Positions 54,501-62,901 of a stretch of 64,000 bases of DNA are shown here, in pieces. The notes beneath the pieces were generated by a model. The model searched no databases. It worked only from the letters and a program-made list of their open reading frames with translations, and was not told the DNA's origin. The position numbers were made by a program, and so were the translations under genes. Location: NCBI RefSeq assembly GCF_000797495.1, contig NZ_JTGN01000014.1:105060-169059 (forward strand). Direction: 5' to 3'. Numbering within the stretch: position 1 is the stretch's first letter; each line of letters opens with the position of its first letter. The stretch comes from Robinsoniella peoriensis. GTDB taxonomy: Bacteria; Bacillota; Clostridia; Lachnospirales; Lachnospiraceae.

Positions 54501-55789
54501 AACGTAAAATATGCCGCTGTATTCAGCCGGCTAATATGAAACGCGTTGTTTTTACCGAGCAGATGAAGAAAGATTACACGATCCTCTGTCCCCAGATGTC
54601 ACCGATTCACTTTGGTCTTCTGGAAGCCGCTTTCAACACTTCCGGCTATCGGTTAGAGGTATTAAATACAGATGATAAGGCCTCAATTGACATGGGTCTG
54701 AAATACGTGAATAACGATGCCTGCTTCCCATCACTGATCGTAGTGGGACAGATTATGGATGCCGTACACTCCGGAAAATACAACCTGGATAAAACAGCAG
54801 TCCTGATTTCCCAGACTGGCGGCGGCTGCAGGGCAAGTAATTACATTGGTTTTATCCGCCGTGCCCTTGAAAAAGCAGGTTACCCGAATATCCCGGTTAT
54901 TTCCATTAACTTAAGCGGACTTGAGAAAAACCCTGGATTTAAAATCAACTATTCCCTGATAACCAAAGGACTGTATGCCGTAGTATTCGGTGACCTATTC
55001 ATGCGATGCCTCTACCGTATGCGTCCTTATGAAAAAGTAAGAGGAAGTGCCAATGCGCTGCACCAGAAATGGGAAGAACGCTGCATGCGGTTTATCTCCC
55101 AGCGCCATCCGTCTTTCCTGGAATTTAAAAAGTTATGCCGCCAGTTAATCAGAGACTTTGATGCACTGCCTATCCTGGATATCAGAAAGCCGAAAGTCGG
55201 CGTCGTAGGTGAGATTCTGGTTAAATTCCTGCCCGCTGCCAACAACCATCTGGTTGAACTTTTAGAGGCGGAAGGTGCGGAAGCAGTTGTGCCGGATCTG
55301 ATGGACTTCCTGCTCTACTGTTTCTATAACACCAATTTCAAAGCAGAAAACTTAGGGATGAAGAAATCCTCCGCCCAGTTTGCAAACGCAGGTATCAAGG
55401 CACTTGAATTTATAAGAAGTGCCGCTTCCAAAGAACTTGAAAAAAGCGTTCACTTCCATGCACCGGCAAAAATTGAGGATCTGGCTGAATTTGCTAATCC
55501 AATTGTCTCTATTGGAAACCAGACCGGAGAAGGTTGGTTCCTGACCGGAGAAATGCTGGAACTGATACACAGCGGTACCAATAATATTGTATGTACCCAG
55601 CCATTTGGATGCCTGCCAAACCATGTCGTAGGGAAAGGCGTTATCAAAGAACTGCGGCACAGATACCCGCTTTCTAATATCGTGGCAATTGATTATGATC
55701 CGGGAGCAAGTGAGGTTAACCAGCTGAACCGTATTAAACTGATGCTTTCCACGGCTCAGAAAAATCTAAAAAAAGAAATGGATGCATAA
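51533..55789 (+). CDS. 2-hydroxyacyl-CoA dehydratase activase-like protein, double ATPase module
   Basis: A 1418-residue cytoplasmic protein. Two BadF/BcrA-type ATPase modules open with LGIDIGSTTVKIAIL (about 13-27) and LGIDAGSTTTKAALV (about 327-341); each has a later GGxxAK/CSSGCGSF-type cluster region (for example CAGGTGSF and CSSGCGSF). A DUF2229-like part follows, with KCKGCTNHCRLTV (about 622-634), and a dehydratase-like C-terminal region. Activases of this kind load one electron onto 2-hydroxyacyl-CoA dehydratases with ATP. No dehydratase gene is adjacent, so the partner is unknown. Start follows TTGGAGG. Confidence 0.9.
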   Translation: MQNDINETALHSLGIDIGSTTVKIAILDHNRNLLFSDYERHYANIQETLSSLLKKAFNQLGELSLAPMITGSGGLTLAKHLGVPFVQEVIAVSTALQDYAPQTDVAIELGGEDAKIIYFEGGSVEQRMNGICAGGTGSFIDQMASLLQTDATGLNEYAKNYSSLYTIAARCGVFAKSDIQPLINEGATKEDLSASIFQAVVNQTISGLACGKPIRGHVAFLGGPLHFLSELKQAFIRTLNLDDEHAITPNNSHLFAAIGSALNHDPKVLTSLEALTGKLSSAIKMEFEVARMEPLFESEEDYAKFNVRQSNYNVVTDDLSSYEGLCFLGIDAGSTTTKAALVGEDGSLLYSFYSSNNGSPLNTTISAIKEIYSLMPDSAVIAYSCSTGYGEALIKAALMLDEGEVETVSHYYAAAFFDPEVDCILDIGGQDMKCIKIKNHTVDSVQLNEACSSGCGSFIETFAKSLNYSVQDFAKAALFAKHPIDLGTRCTVFMNSKVKQAQKEGADVSDISAGLAYSVIKNALYKVIKVSDASELGRHIVVQGGTFYNDAVLRSFEKIADCEAIRPDIAGIMGAFGAALIARERYDENKETTMLSIDKINKLQFTTTMAKCKGCTNHCRLTVNRFTGGRQFVSGNRCERGLGKEKNKDNIPNLFDFKNKLMFSYTPLEEDEAVRGTVGIPRVLNMYDNYPFWFTFFNQLKYKVVLSPPSTHKIYELGIESIPSESECYPAKLAHGHVTWLIRQGINFIFYPCIPYERNEFPEANNHYNCPIVTSYAENIKNNIEEIKTEKINFSNPFLAFTSVETICSQLYKTFPRIPAAEIKSAVQAGWDELERTRLEMYRKGEETIAYLKETGRHGIVLAGRPYHIDSEINHGIPELINSYGVAVLTEDSVSHLNQPERPLIVMDQWMYHSRLYAAANYVKTTENLDLIQLNSFGCGLDAVTTDSVNDILANSGKIYTCLKIDEVNNLGAARIRVRSLLSAIRVREERKICRCIQPANMKRVVFTEQMKKDYTILCPQMSPIHFGLLEAAFNTSGYRLEVLNTDDKASIDMGLKYVNNDACFPSLIVVGQIMDAVHSGKYNLDKTAVLISQTGGGCRASNYIGFIRRALEKAGYPNIPVISINLSGLEKNPGFKINYSLITKGLYAVVFGDLFMRCLYRMRPYEKVRGSANALHQKWEERCMRFISQRHPSFLEFKKLCRQLIRDFDALPILDIRKPKVGVVGEILVKFLPAANNHLVELLEAEGAEAVVPDLMDFLLYCFYNTNFKAENLGMKKSSAQFANAGIKALEFIRSAASKELEKSVHFHAPAKIEDLAEFANPIVSIGNQTGEGWFLTGEMLELIHSGTNNIVCTQPFGCLPNHVVGKGVIKELRHRYPLSNIVAIDYDPGASEVNQLNRIKLMLSTAQKNLKKEMDA

Positions 55790-55826
55790 GTTTCGGAATC
55801 CATTTATAGTAAATGTAATAGAAGTT

Positions 55827-55870
55827 AAAAGAGAAAGAAATCCGCTAGTCGTGGGATTTCTTTCTCTTTT
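55827..55870 (+). terminator. Strong terminator between the activase gene and ung
   Basis: AAAAGAGAAAGAAATCC (55827-55843), 10-base loop, exact complement (55854-55870): a perfect 17-bp stem. Its A/T-rich ends let it work on both strands; genes on its sides converge. Confidence 0.85.
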
Positions 55871-55948
55871 CTAATTTCATAATGCAATTTTATAATCCAA
55901 ATCAAGGATTTCTTGTTTTAAGCTTCGATCCCTGGATACAGCAAACCA

Positions 55949-56623
55949 TCAGATATTCTCAATCTGCCAGTCAATTGTTTCCATCCCATTACTTTTAAGA
56001 AATGCATTGGTCTTACTAAAAGGCTTACTGCCAAAAAAACCTCTGTAGGAAGACAGCGGACTTGGATGCGGCGCTTCCAGAATCAGATGTTTCGGATTAT
56101 TAAGCATAGCCTTTTTCATTTGGGCAGGACGTCCCCAAAGGATATATACAATTGGTCTGTCCTGCTGATTTAATATGCGGATTGCCGCATCAGTAAACTC
56201 TTCCCAGCCGATTCCTCTGTGAGAATTTGCCTGATGCGCTCTTACGGTTAAAACCGTATTCAAAAGCAGAACACCCTGCTTTGCCCATTTGGTCAGATGT
56301 CCGTTATTTGGAACATAACAGCCCACATCATCCCTCAGTTCCTGATAGATATTCACAAGCGACGGCGGAATCTCCACATCAGGCTTTACGGAAAAACAAA
56401 GCCCATGTGCCTGACCGTCCCCATGGTAGGGATCCTGTCCTAAAATCACGACCTTCACCTGTTCTAAAGGCGTAAATGCAAATGCATTGAAGATATCATC
56501 TGCTGCCGGGAAGATCAGTCTTGTCTGATACTCTTCCATTACTTTCTTATAAAGATTTGCATAATATGGTTTCTTAAATTCCGGTTTTAAAGGTACTAAC
56601 CAGTCGTTACTGATTGGTGGCAT
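55949..56623 (-). CDS. ung: Uracil-DNA glycosylase
   Basis: A 224-residue family-1 enzyme that removes uracil from DNA. Visible: catalytic Asp in GQDPYHGDGQAHG (about 61-73), uracil-binding VLLLNTVLTVR (about 118-128) and the DNA-intercalation loop HPSPLSSYRGFFG (about 184-196). ATG at 56623 has AAGGAGG 7 bases before; the GTG two codons upstream does not. Located 13 bp after hisF on the same strand. Confidence 0.97.
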   Translation of the reverse strand: MPPISNDWLVPLKPEFKKPYYANLYKKVMEEYQTRLIFPAADDIFNAFAFTPLEQVKVVILGQDPYHGDGQAHGLCFSVKPDVEIPPSLVNIYQELRDDVGCYVPNNGHLTKWAKQGVLLLNTVLTVRAHQANSHRGIGWEEFTDAAIRILNQQDRPIVYILWGRPAQMKKAMLNNPKHLILEAPHPSPLSSYRGFFGSKPFSKTNAFLKSNGMETIDWQIENI

Positions 56624-56635
56624 ACTCACTCCTCC

Positions 56636-57397
56636 TTACAATCTTACCGGCACATTTTTTCCTGCCAGGTATTTCTTTAGTTCTTTTATCTCGAGTTCTT
56701 TATAGTGAAACAGCGATGCCGCCAGAACTGCATCTGCCTTTCCTTCTGTTAATGCATCGTAAAAATGCTCCATGGTTCCGGCTCCACCCGATGCGATAAC
56801 CGGAATGGAAACATTTTCTGCAATGGTTCTGGTAAGCTCTAAATCATATCCCGCTTTTGTCCCGTCACAGTCCATACTGGTCAGCAGGATTTCACCCGCC
56901 CCCATTTTATCTGCTTTCATTGCCCACTCAACAGCATCCATTCCCACATCAATTCTGCCGCCGTTTTTATAAATATTCCAGCCTGAGCCATCTTCCCGCT
57001 TTCTGGCATCAATTGCCACCACAACGCACTGGCTGCCAAATTTGTCTGCCGCTTCACTGATCAGACTGGGATTGTCAATTGCAGAGGAGTTGATTGAAAT
57101 TTTATCGGCACCTTCCCGAAGAAGAGCCTTAAAATCATCTACCGAACGGATTCCACCACCCACTGTGAAGGGAATAAAGACATTTTCAGCCACTTTCCGA
57201 ACCATGTCCACAACAGTCTCCCTTGCATCGGAAGAAGCCGTTATATCCAGAAATACGACCTCGTCAGCACCGGCCTTATCATATGCCGCCGCAATCTGAA
57301 CCGGATCCCCTGCATCCTTCAGGTTGACAAAATTAACACCTTTTACCACACGTCCATTATGTACATCCAGACAGGGAATAATTCTTTTTGTAAACAT
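56636..57397 (-). CDS. hisF: Imidazole glycerol phosphate synthase, cyclase subunit
   Basis: A 253-residue TIM-barrel enzyme closing the imidazole ring in histidine synthesis, using ammonia from HisH. Visible: MFTKRIIPCLDVHNGRVVKG with the catalytic Asp, TVGGGIRS (about 80-87), second catalytic Asp in LLTSMDCDGTK (about 125-135) and IASGGAGTMEHF. ATG at 57397 follows AGGAGG. It overlaps no stop of hisH but is separated by only 13 bp. Other his genes are not here. Confidence 0.97.
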   Translation of the reverse strand: MFTKRIIPCLDVHNGRVVKGVNFVNLKDAGDPVQIAAAYDKAGADEVVFLDITASSDARETVVDMVRKVAENVFIPFTVGGGIRSVDDFKALLREGADKISINSSAIDNPSLISEAADKFGSQCVVVAIDARKREDGSGWNIYKNGGRIDVGMDAVEWAMKADKMGAGEILLTSMDCDGTKAGYDLELTRTIAENVSIPVIASGGAGTMEHFYDALTEGKADAVLAASLFHYKELEIKELKKYLAGKNVPVRL

Positions 57398-57410
57398 CTT
57401 AAATATCCTC

Positions 57411-58016
57411 CTATAACCCTGCAAAATTTTTCAGTATCTGAAGTCCTGTATCACTGCTTTTCTCCGGATGGAACTGACAGGCAAACACATTTCCCTTTTC
57501 CACAGCTGCATGGATATCCGTTCCATACCAGGTAGTAGCAGCCACTGTTTCCGGTTCCTCTGCCTGCAGATAATAAGAGTGTACAAAGTAAACATACGCA
57601 TCCTCTTCAAGTCCCGCAAAAAGCTTTCCCTCATTGGGATATTTCAAAGAATTCCAGCCAATATGGGGAATTTTCAAATCATGATTATCCGGAATCCGCA
57701 CAATCCTGCCTTTCAATATGCCAAGACCATCTACGCCCGGGCTCTCTTCACTGCTCTCAAACAGTAGCTGCAAACCAAGGCAGATTCCAAGAAAAGGTTT
57801 CTGCATATCTGCCACTTCATGAATCACGTCAACTAATTTATATTCCTTTAATCTCTCCATTGCCTCCTTAAAGGAGCCAACACCGGGCAGAATAACCTTA
57901 TCCGCCTTTAGAATTACCTCTCTGTCCCTTGATACTACCGGATTTTCTCCAAGGTGCATCAAAGCCTTTTCTACACTTTTCAAATTACCTGCATCATAAT
58001 CAATAATCGCTATCAT
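57411..58016 (-). CDS. hisH: Imidazole glycerol phosphate synthase, glutaminase subunit
   Basis: A 201-residue class I glutamine amidotransferase supplying ammonia to HisF. The nucleophile Cys is in LGICLGLQLLFE (about 79), with the catalytic His-Glu pair in CQFHPEKSSDTG (about 183-185). Length standard. Start follows AAGGAAG. First gene of hisH-hisF, upstream of ung. Stands alone from the rest of the pathway, as often in Clostridia. Confidence 0.96.
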   Translation of the reverse strand: MIAIIDYDAGNLKSVEKALMHLGENPVVSRDREVILKADKVILPGVGSFKEAMERLKEYKLVDVIHEVADMQKPFLGICLGLQLLFESSEESPGVDGLGILKGRIVRIPDNHDLKIPHIGWNSLKYPNEGKLFAGLEEDAYVYFVHSYYLQAEEPETVAATTWYGTDIHAAVEKGNVFACQFHPEKSSDTGLQILKNFAGL

Positions 58017-58060
58017 GTTGTCACTTCCTTATCCGGGTTATCATTATTCTAAAATCCATT

Positions 58061-58100
58061 GAAAAAGGAATGCCGCCTCTATTTTGCAGCATTCCTTTAC
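58061..58100 (-). terminator. Terminator of the phosphoribosyltransferase-like gene
   Basis: AAAGGAATGC (58064-58073) and GCATTCCTTT (58089-58098) with a 15-base loop; read on the minus strand it ends in TTTTTC. It separates the gene at 58261 from hisH. Confidence 0.75.
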
Positions 58101-58260
58101 AGTTTATCATATTTATTTTCAAGATACAATTCCAAATCGACGAATTTCGCACTGTATCGCGGTAAAATAATTACTGTTCACAGGCAAGCCTATATACAGT
58201 AACTCCGCCTGCCCAGTTAAAGTCACCTTTGGCAAGGGACAGGCTCAAGTCCATACACCT

Positions 58261-58899
58261 TTATATCTTCGAGTATCCATAACTGTTTACAATCGCATCC
58301 ACAGGAACTTTTCTGGCACACATCGGACAGGCAGAAAAATCATAGGTCTGATAATCCGGAATGTCCTTCTCCGTAAAAATAGAGTTAATCTCCACATCTT
58401 TTGGATGGTACGCGCTGAAAACTGCAGAAATTCCCGCAATCTCTCCGCCGTAATACCGGATGCACTCCAGGCTTCTGCTAATGCTCTTACCGGTTGTAAT
58501 GGAGGATAGTAAGAGAACCACATGCTTTCCGCGGATCATCATCTGCATGTTATCCCGGAAAATCAACTGACCGCCTGTATGCAGTTCCGGTGTAACGATA
58601 TAAATGGTCTTATGCTGGTTCATAGACATAATGCCTGCCTGGCTAAGCTGCTGGGCAAGGTATGACCCGATTACTTCACAGCCATCCATACAGACAATCG
58701 TATCCACAAAAGTCGTCATCTCATACTTTCTCGCCAGAAGTTCTGCCGCAGCAGCCGCTTCACTCTGTCTTGCCTTTAAAGTGGTCATGTCAATATAATA
58801 ATTGATATGAGAATGATTTGTTGCAAAATGTCCCTGGATGACCTTAATCGCTACCATTGAATTTGCTTTTGACTTAATTTTTACTGCACGTGTTTCCAT
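58261..58899 (-). CDS. Divergent orotate phosphoribosyltransferase-like protein
   Basis: A 212-residue protein of the type I phosphoribosyltransferase fold. The PRPP loop region reads VVLLLSSITTGKSISRS, where active enzymes have two acidic residues before the TTG, so catalysis is doubtful. Near the end CPMCARKVP carries a CxxC pair, perhaps a metal site. ATG at 58899 has AAGGAGG 7 bases upstream. No pyrimidine gene is nearby. It is often annotated as an orotate phosphoribosyltransferase in Lachnospiraceae; a regulatory or structural role is possible. Confidence 0.75.
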   Translation of the reverse strand: METRAVKIKSKANSMVAIKVIQGHFATNHSHINYYIDMTTLKARQSEAAAAAELLARKYEMTTFVDTIVCMDGCEVIGSYLAQQLSQAGIMSMNQHKTIYIVTPELHTGGQLIFRDNMQMMIRGKHVVLLLSSITTGKSISRSLECIRYYGGEIAGISAVFSAYHPKDVEINSIFTEKDIPDYQTYDFSACPMCARKVPVDAIVNSYGYSKI

Positions 58900-59146
58900 A
58901 CGCAATCCTCCTTATTTCAATACATGATCCGGTTCATCAACAAAAAGCTGTTTAGAAATTAATCATTGCTTTGATCAAGACTTTCAGATTGATGAGTACT
59001 TTTCCATGCTTATCTAAACAGGTTCCAGAAATATTTTACCATATTTATCCTTAATTAGAAAGATAATTTCATGTTTATCACATATATTTTCACAACAATG
59101 TGCAGTTTTCCTTTTATTAGATATGAATTCTAAATTTTACATAATC

Positions 59147-59671
59147 TTATTCTTCAATCAATAAACTAACCGGATTCTGACTGACAGAAATACTTCTCTC
59201 CCGGATCTCCGGTGTCAGCTGCGCTAATTTGTCATGAACCCGTATGAAACTGGATTTCTGGTTAAAATATGCCGTTTTTTCAAAGGGCCAGCGGATAACA
59301 GAAGGATACTGGAATCCTACACCTAATTCCAGAATGCAAAGCTTTCTGTTCAGCGTATTCTGAAGCCATTTTGTATACACCTCCCACTGGGGAAGATAGA
59401 TCGATTCATCATAATTCTCATTGGTGACCACATTATTTGCCGCATCACTCCCGCAGGGTGCCACAATCCGCTCCTTCTCCAGATCAGATTCATAAATGAA
59501 ATCATCCGTATTCAAGGTCACTACAAAATATGACTTACCTCCAACCAGCTCTTTTAATTTATCATATGCCCTTTTTACATCCTCTTTTTTATGAGCTCCC
59601 TTAAAATCAGTTCCTATTCCTATTAAAATATGGTCAGCTTCCTCTACTTTATCTAAAATTGTCTTTAACAT
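59147..59671 (-). CDS. Sir2-like protein lacking the zinc site
   Basis: A 174-residue protein resembling a shortened Sir2 fold: a Gly-containing first strand (ILIGIGTDF, about 15-23), YFVVTLNTDDFIY (about 48-60, like the sirtuin TQNID strand) and ILELGVGFQYPSVIRWPFE (about 113-131, like the second NAD-binding loop). The CxxC zinc ribbon and the catalytic His motif are not visible, so deacylase activity is unlikely. Start follows AAAGGAT. Located upstream of the phosphoribosyltransferase-like gene. Function not known. Confidence 0.6.
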   Translation of the reverse strand: MLKTILDKVEEADHILIGIGTDFKGAHKKEDVKRAYDKLKELVGGKSYFVVTLNTDDFIYESDLEKERIVAPCGSDAANNVVTNENYDESIYLPQWEVYTKWLQNTLNRKLCILELGVGFQYPSVIRWPFEKTAYFNQKSSFIRVHDKLAQLTPEIRERSISVSQNPVSLLIEE

Positions 59672-59822
59672 GCCAAAAATCCTTTCTATTTATATCATCT
59701 TTACTCCCGTATTTGCTACGTTTGTAATTATAGCGTATCTTTACGAGAAAGACAACCGCAGATAGCTGTTAATGCAGAAGCTGTTAATTGTGGATTCCTT
59801 ATTTATCCGGCCTATACACTTC

Positions 59823-61820
59823 TTATATGTGGTTAGCAACCTCAAATGCATCCCAAACCGCATACATAATATTACTTACTTTTTTCGCATCTCCAAGCAG
59901 GTATATTTCAGGCAGAAGTTCTTCTAACTCTTTATATAAGGAATTTTCTTCCTGATAACCTACTGATAAAATCACACTGTCACAGGTCAATGTTTTTGTA
60001 CCCTCTTTTGTTTCATATGTTAAAATTCCATCCGCAAAAGAGCTTGCCCTGGCCCCGGTACAAATTTCAACATTGTAAAACGGCAGCAGTTTTTCCAGCA
60101 TCTCCTTATTTGCCGAACAGATCGGACCATTGAGTTCCATGATCTTATCAAGGGCTTCCAGTATAGTCACTTTCTTTCCCTGTTTCGCAAGATGAAGGGC
60201 TGTCTCGCAGCCAACCAGGCCTCCTCCGATTACTGCACAGGTATTCACAACTTCTTTTTCCTGCAGTAGTACCTCAGATGCTGTATAGGTATGGTCATCA
60301 TCCCCAAGTGAAAATACCTTCGGCTTTGATCCGGTTGCCACAATAACACAGTCCGCATTCTTTTCTAATACCATATCTCTTGTTAGTTCCGTCTCTAAAT
60401 GTACCTCTACGTTTAATTCCTGAAGCTCTCCCGCATACCATTTCGCCAATGCAATATCATCTTCTTTAAAATCAGGTGCTCCACCTGCCAGCAGATTGCC
60501 GCCTAACGCTTTTCCTTTTTCATACAGCGCCACCTGATGTCCGCGGATTGCCAATACTCTGGCCGCTTCACAGCCAGCTGCCCCGCCTCCGGCTATCAGG
60601 ATTTTTTTCGGACGAAATACCGGTGTAAAAGCATTTACACGTTCCCGCGCTGCCTGGGGATTCACCGCACAGTTTAATGCAGAATATTGCTGGATTCTTC
60701 CCATACATCCCTCCTGACAGGAAATACAGGGACGGATTCTCTTCTCCATTCCACTTCGCAGCTTCTGTACATAGTCCGGGTCTGCCAGCAGCGGTCTGCC
60801 AAGAGATACCATATCGCAGGTTCCGTCTTCAACTGCTTCCGATGCCATATCCGGGTTATCCATTCTTCCTGCACAGATAATGGGGATCTGTACGGTATCT
60901 TTCATAAGCTTTGCATATGGTCTGTAAAGTCCTTTTTCCTGATACATCGGCGGATGGCTCCAATACCAGGAATCGTAAGAACCAACATCTACATCCAGGG
61001 CATCGTAACCGTATCCTTCCAGCATTTTTGCCGCCTTTATTCCCTCTTCCAGATCACGTCCCTTTTCCTCAAATACTTCTCCCGGCAATGCACCATTCCG
61101 ATAATCTTTTATAAAACTTTTCGGTGAATAGCGCAGTGTAACCGGAAAATCCGCTCCACAGGTCCGTTTGATCTCTTCCACAATTTCCTTTGCAAATCGA
61201 AGCCTGTTTTCCAGGGAGCCGCCATATTCATCTTCTCTATGATTAAAAAGTGCGATGGCAAACTGATCAATTAAATACCCTTCATGTACCGCATGAATCT
61301 GAACGCCGTCAAATCCTGCACGCTTTGCATTGTACGCACCTTTTCCCATTTGCTTCACTAAGGTATGTATTTCCTGGACAGTAATCTCCCTGCAAGTCTT
61401 ATCCAGCCAGCGATGCTGGATCGGAGACGGTGCAACCGGAGGAAATTCTCCAAGATTTGTAGGTATCGTAACACGTCCAAAACCACCGGACATCTGTAAA
61501 AACACTTTTGCCTGGTAAGCATGAATACGCTCCGTCATTTCTTTTGCAGTACGGATAAACTGAATCGGATTAAACGTGGGCGACGGTGTATTGCCAACAC
61601 CATGCTGCTCAATCTCTTCATCCACAAAGGTTACGCCGGTAATGATCAGGCCCGTTCCTCCTTTGGCACGTTCTACATAATAATCAATACCTCGCTGATT
61701 AAATCCTCCCTGAAAATCTCCCAATCCCAGCGGTCCCATAGGCGCCATGGCAAACCTGTTTTTCAGCTGTACATTCCCGATTTTCACCGGTGTAAATAAA
61801 TTCTTATATTTCTGATTCAT
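59823..61820 (-). CDS. Old-yellow-enzyme/enoate reductase-type Fe-S flavoprotein
   Basis: A 665-residue enzyme of the FadH/BaiCD/2-enoate reductase type: FMN barrel (about 8-350), a [4Fe-4S] site CISCQEGCMGR...NC (about 338-360), then FAD- and NAD(P)H-binding domains (GGGAAGCEAARVLA about 382; GGGLVGCETALHLA about 517). It reduces activated C=C bonds, for example in enoates, dienoyl-CoA or bile-acid intermediates; substrate unknown. ATG at 61820 follows GGAGAAT. It lies downstream of three 42-bp tandem repeats and is divergent from a PadR gene, its likely regulator. Confidence 0.92.
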   Translation of the reverse strand: MNQKYKNLFTPVKIGNVQLKNRFAMAPMGPLGLGDFQGGFNQRGIDYYVERAKGGTGLIITGVTFVDEEIEQHGVGNTPSPTFNPIQFIRTAKEMTERIHAYQAKVFLQMSGGFGRVTIPTNLGEFPPVAPSPIQHRWLDKTCREITVQEIHTLVKQMGKGAYNAKRAGFDGVQIHAVHEGYLIDQFAIALFNHREDEYGGSLENRLRFAKEIVEEIKRTCGADFPVTLRYSPKSFIKDYRNGALPGEVFEEKGRDLEEGIKAAKMLEGYGYDALDVDVGSYDSWYWSHPPMYQEKGLYRPYAKLMKDTVQIPIICAGRMDNPDMASEAVEDGTCDMVSLGRPLLADPDYVQKLRSGMEKRIRPCISCQEGCMGRIQQYSALNCAVNPQAARERVNAFTPVFRPKKILIAGGGAAGCEAARVLAIRGHQVALYEKGKALGGNLLAGGAPDFKEDDIALAKWYAGELQELNVEVHLETELTRDMVLEKNADCVIVATGSKPKVFSLGDDDHTYTASEVLLQEKEVVNTCAVIGGGLVGCETALHLAKQGKKVTILEALDKIMELNGPICSANKEMLEKLLPFYNVEICTGARASSFADGILTYETKEGTKTLTCDSVILSVGYQEENSLYKELEELLPEIYLLGDAKKVSNIMYAVWDAFEVANHI

Positions 61821-61840
61821 ATTTATTCTCCATTTCTTAA

Positions 61841-61966
61841 ACATACTTTGTATTCTTCCTGGGTTATGCTAAATATCTTATAACATACATTGTGTTCTTC
61901 CTGGGTTTTGCTTAATATCTTATAACATACTTTGTGTTCTTCCTAGGTTATGCTAAATATCTGGCA
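61841..61966. repeat. Three tandem 42-bp repeats upstream of the enoate reductase gene
   Basis: Three head-to-tail copies starting at 61841, 61883 and 61925, each opening ACATACWTTGTRTTCTTCCT and continuing to AATATCT. They differ at a few positions only. 42 bp is four helical turns, so a regulator could bind each on the same face. There are no spacers, so it is not a CRISPR array. They lie between the flavoprotein gene and a 24-codon ORF. Confidence 0.8.
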
Positions 61967-61976
61967 GCAAATGCTG

Positions 61977-62051
61977 TCAGCATTTCCCCTCCCTTTTAAC
62001 CTCACTTCGAATAGTTTCTACCACCTTTAAAATACTATCCTTAACATACAT
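61977..62051 (-). CDS. 24-residue leader-type ORF
   Basis: A short ORF (MYVKDSILKVVE... ending KREGKC) with an unusually good site, AAAGGAGTGGAG, about 5 bases before the ATG. It precedes the tandem repeats and the flavoprotein gene on the same strand. It could be a leader peptide, a tiny protein, or the start of a deleted gene. No family recognised. Confidence 0.4.
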   Translation of the reverse strand: MYVKDSILKVVETIRSEVKREGKC

Positions 62052-62104
62052 CTTGCTCCACTCCTTTCATTTAAATTAGCTTCATTATAAAACTCCTTTT
62101 AAAC

Positions 62105-62160
62105 TATGTCAATATTTACATGTTTATATTTATATATTTTTTTCATATGTCTATATTTTT
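62105..62160. promoter_or_regulatory. Repeated TATGTC-WATATTT motif in the padR/flavoprotein intergenic region
   Basis: TATGTCAATATTT at 62105-62117 and TATGTCTATATTT at 62146-62158, 41 bp apart, near-identical and AT-rich. They lie between the divergent genes, where the PadR protein would be expected to bind. No clear -35/-10 pair is assigned. Confidence 0.35.
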
Positions 62161-62269
62161 AAAGAAAACTATGATAAAATAAGCAAGAAGGTATGATGGT
62201 ATTGATCTGATACCTGAAATGATATTAATAATTAAAATTACTATATAACTTCATAAGGAGTCTTTCTAA

Positions 62270-62806
62270 ATGAGAACACTAAAATATGCTTTACTGGGAA
62301 TAATTAATCGCTCCCCATCCACCGGCTATGACATTATGAAATATTTTAATCAAACTCTTAATAACTTCTGGTATGCAAAACACAGCCAGATTTATCCTGA
62401 ACTAAACAAATTATGTAACGAAGGATTGATTTCATGTGAAGTGGAAATAACCGGCACAATTCAGGAAAAAAAGCGCTATACCATAACAGAAGCCGGAAAA
62501 GCCGATCTGATGAACTGGCTCTCTAAAGATGAGCCCTTAGATCCTACCCCAAAAGATAAATTCCGGCTTCGCATTTATTTCTGTGAAAATTACACAACAG
62601 CGGAAATGAAAGACATGTTTCTCAGTGAACAGTCAAAACATTTCGAAAAACTAAAAAACCTGGAAAAAAATATGGCTGAATTTCAGGAACTTCCAAAACC
62701 AGGAACATCTGCTTTTGGAGATTATCTGATTTTGCGAAGTGCAATTATGCGGGAAAACATGACATTGGACTGGATAACAGAATCACTGGAATTATTAGAA
62801 GTATAG
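62270..62806 (+). CDS. PadR-family transcriptional regulator
   Basis: A 178-residue regulator with an N-terminal winged helix (about 1-85; ALLGIINRSPSTGYDIMKYF and HSQIYPELNKLCNEGLI are family signatures) and a C-terminal helical dimerisation region (about 95-178), the PadR-s2/Vir_act_alpha layout. PadR proteins usually repress genes next to them in response to small aromatic or toxic molecules. It is divergent from the flavoprotein gene. Start follows AAGGAG. Confidence 0.94.
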   Translation: MRTLKYALLGIINRSPSTGYDIMKYFNQTLNNFWYAKHSQIYPELNKLCNEGLISCEVEITGTIQEKKRYTITEAGKADLMNWLSKDEPLDPTPKDKFRLRIYFCENYTTAEMKDMFLSEQSKHFEKLKNLEKNMAEFQELPKPGTSAFGDYLILRSAIMRENMTLDWITESLELLEV

Positions 62807-62901
62807 AGTATAGAAGAACATTACACATGTGGTGCCCTGCCCACGGGCGAACACAGGCATGGCGGAAGAAGAGTATATAAGAGCATTGCATATGTGGTAC
62901 C
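62806..62901. repeat. Two diverged 31-bp direct repeats after padR
   Basis: GAGTATA..AAGA.CATT.CA.ATGTGGT.CC at 62806-62836 and 62871-62901, 26 of 31 bases shared, 65 bp apart. The rest of the gap to 63022 has a near-palindrome GGTAACAATTGTAACC (62940-62955) and no gene. Confidence 0.5.

Noticed and set aside
61841..61966. Short CRISPR array
   Set aside because: The 42-bp units are head-to-tail without unique spacers and no cas gene is present.
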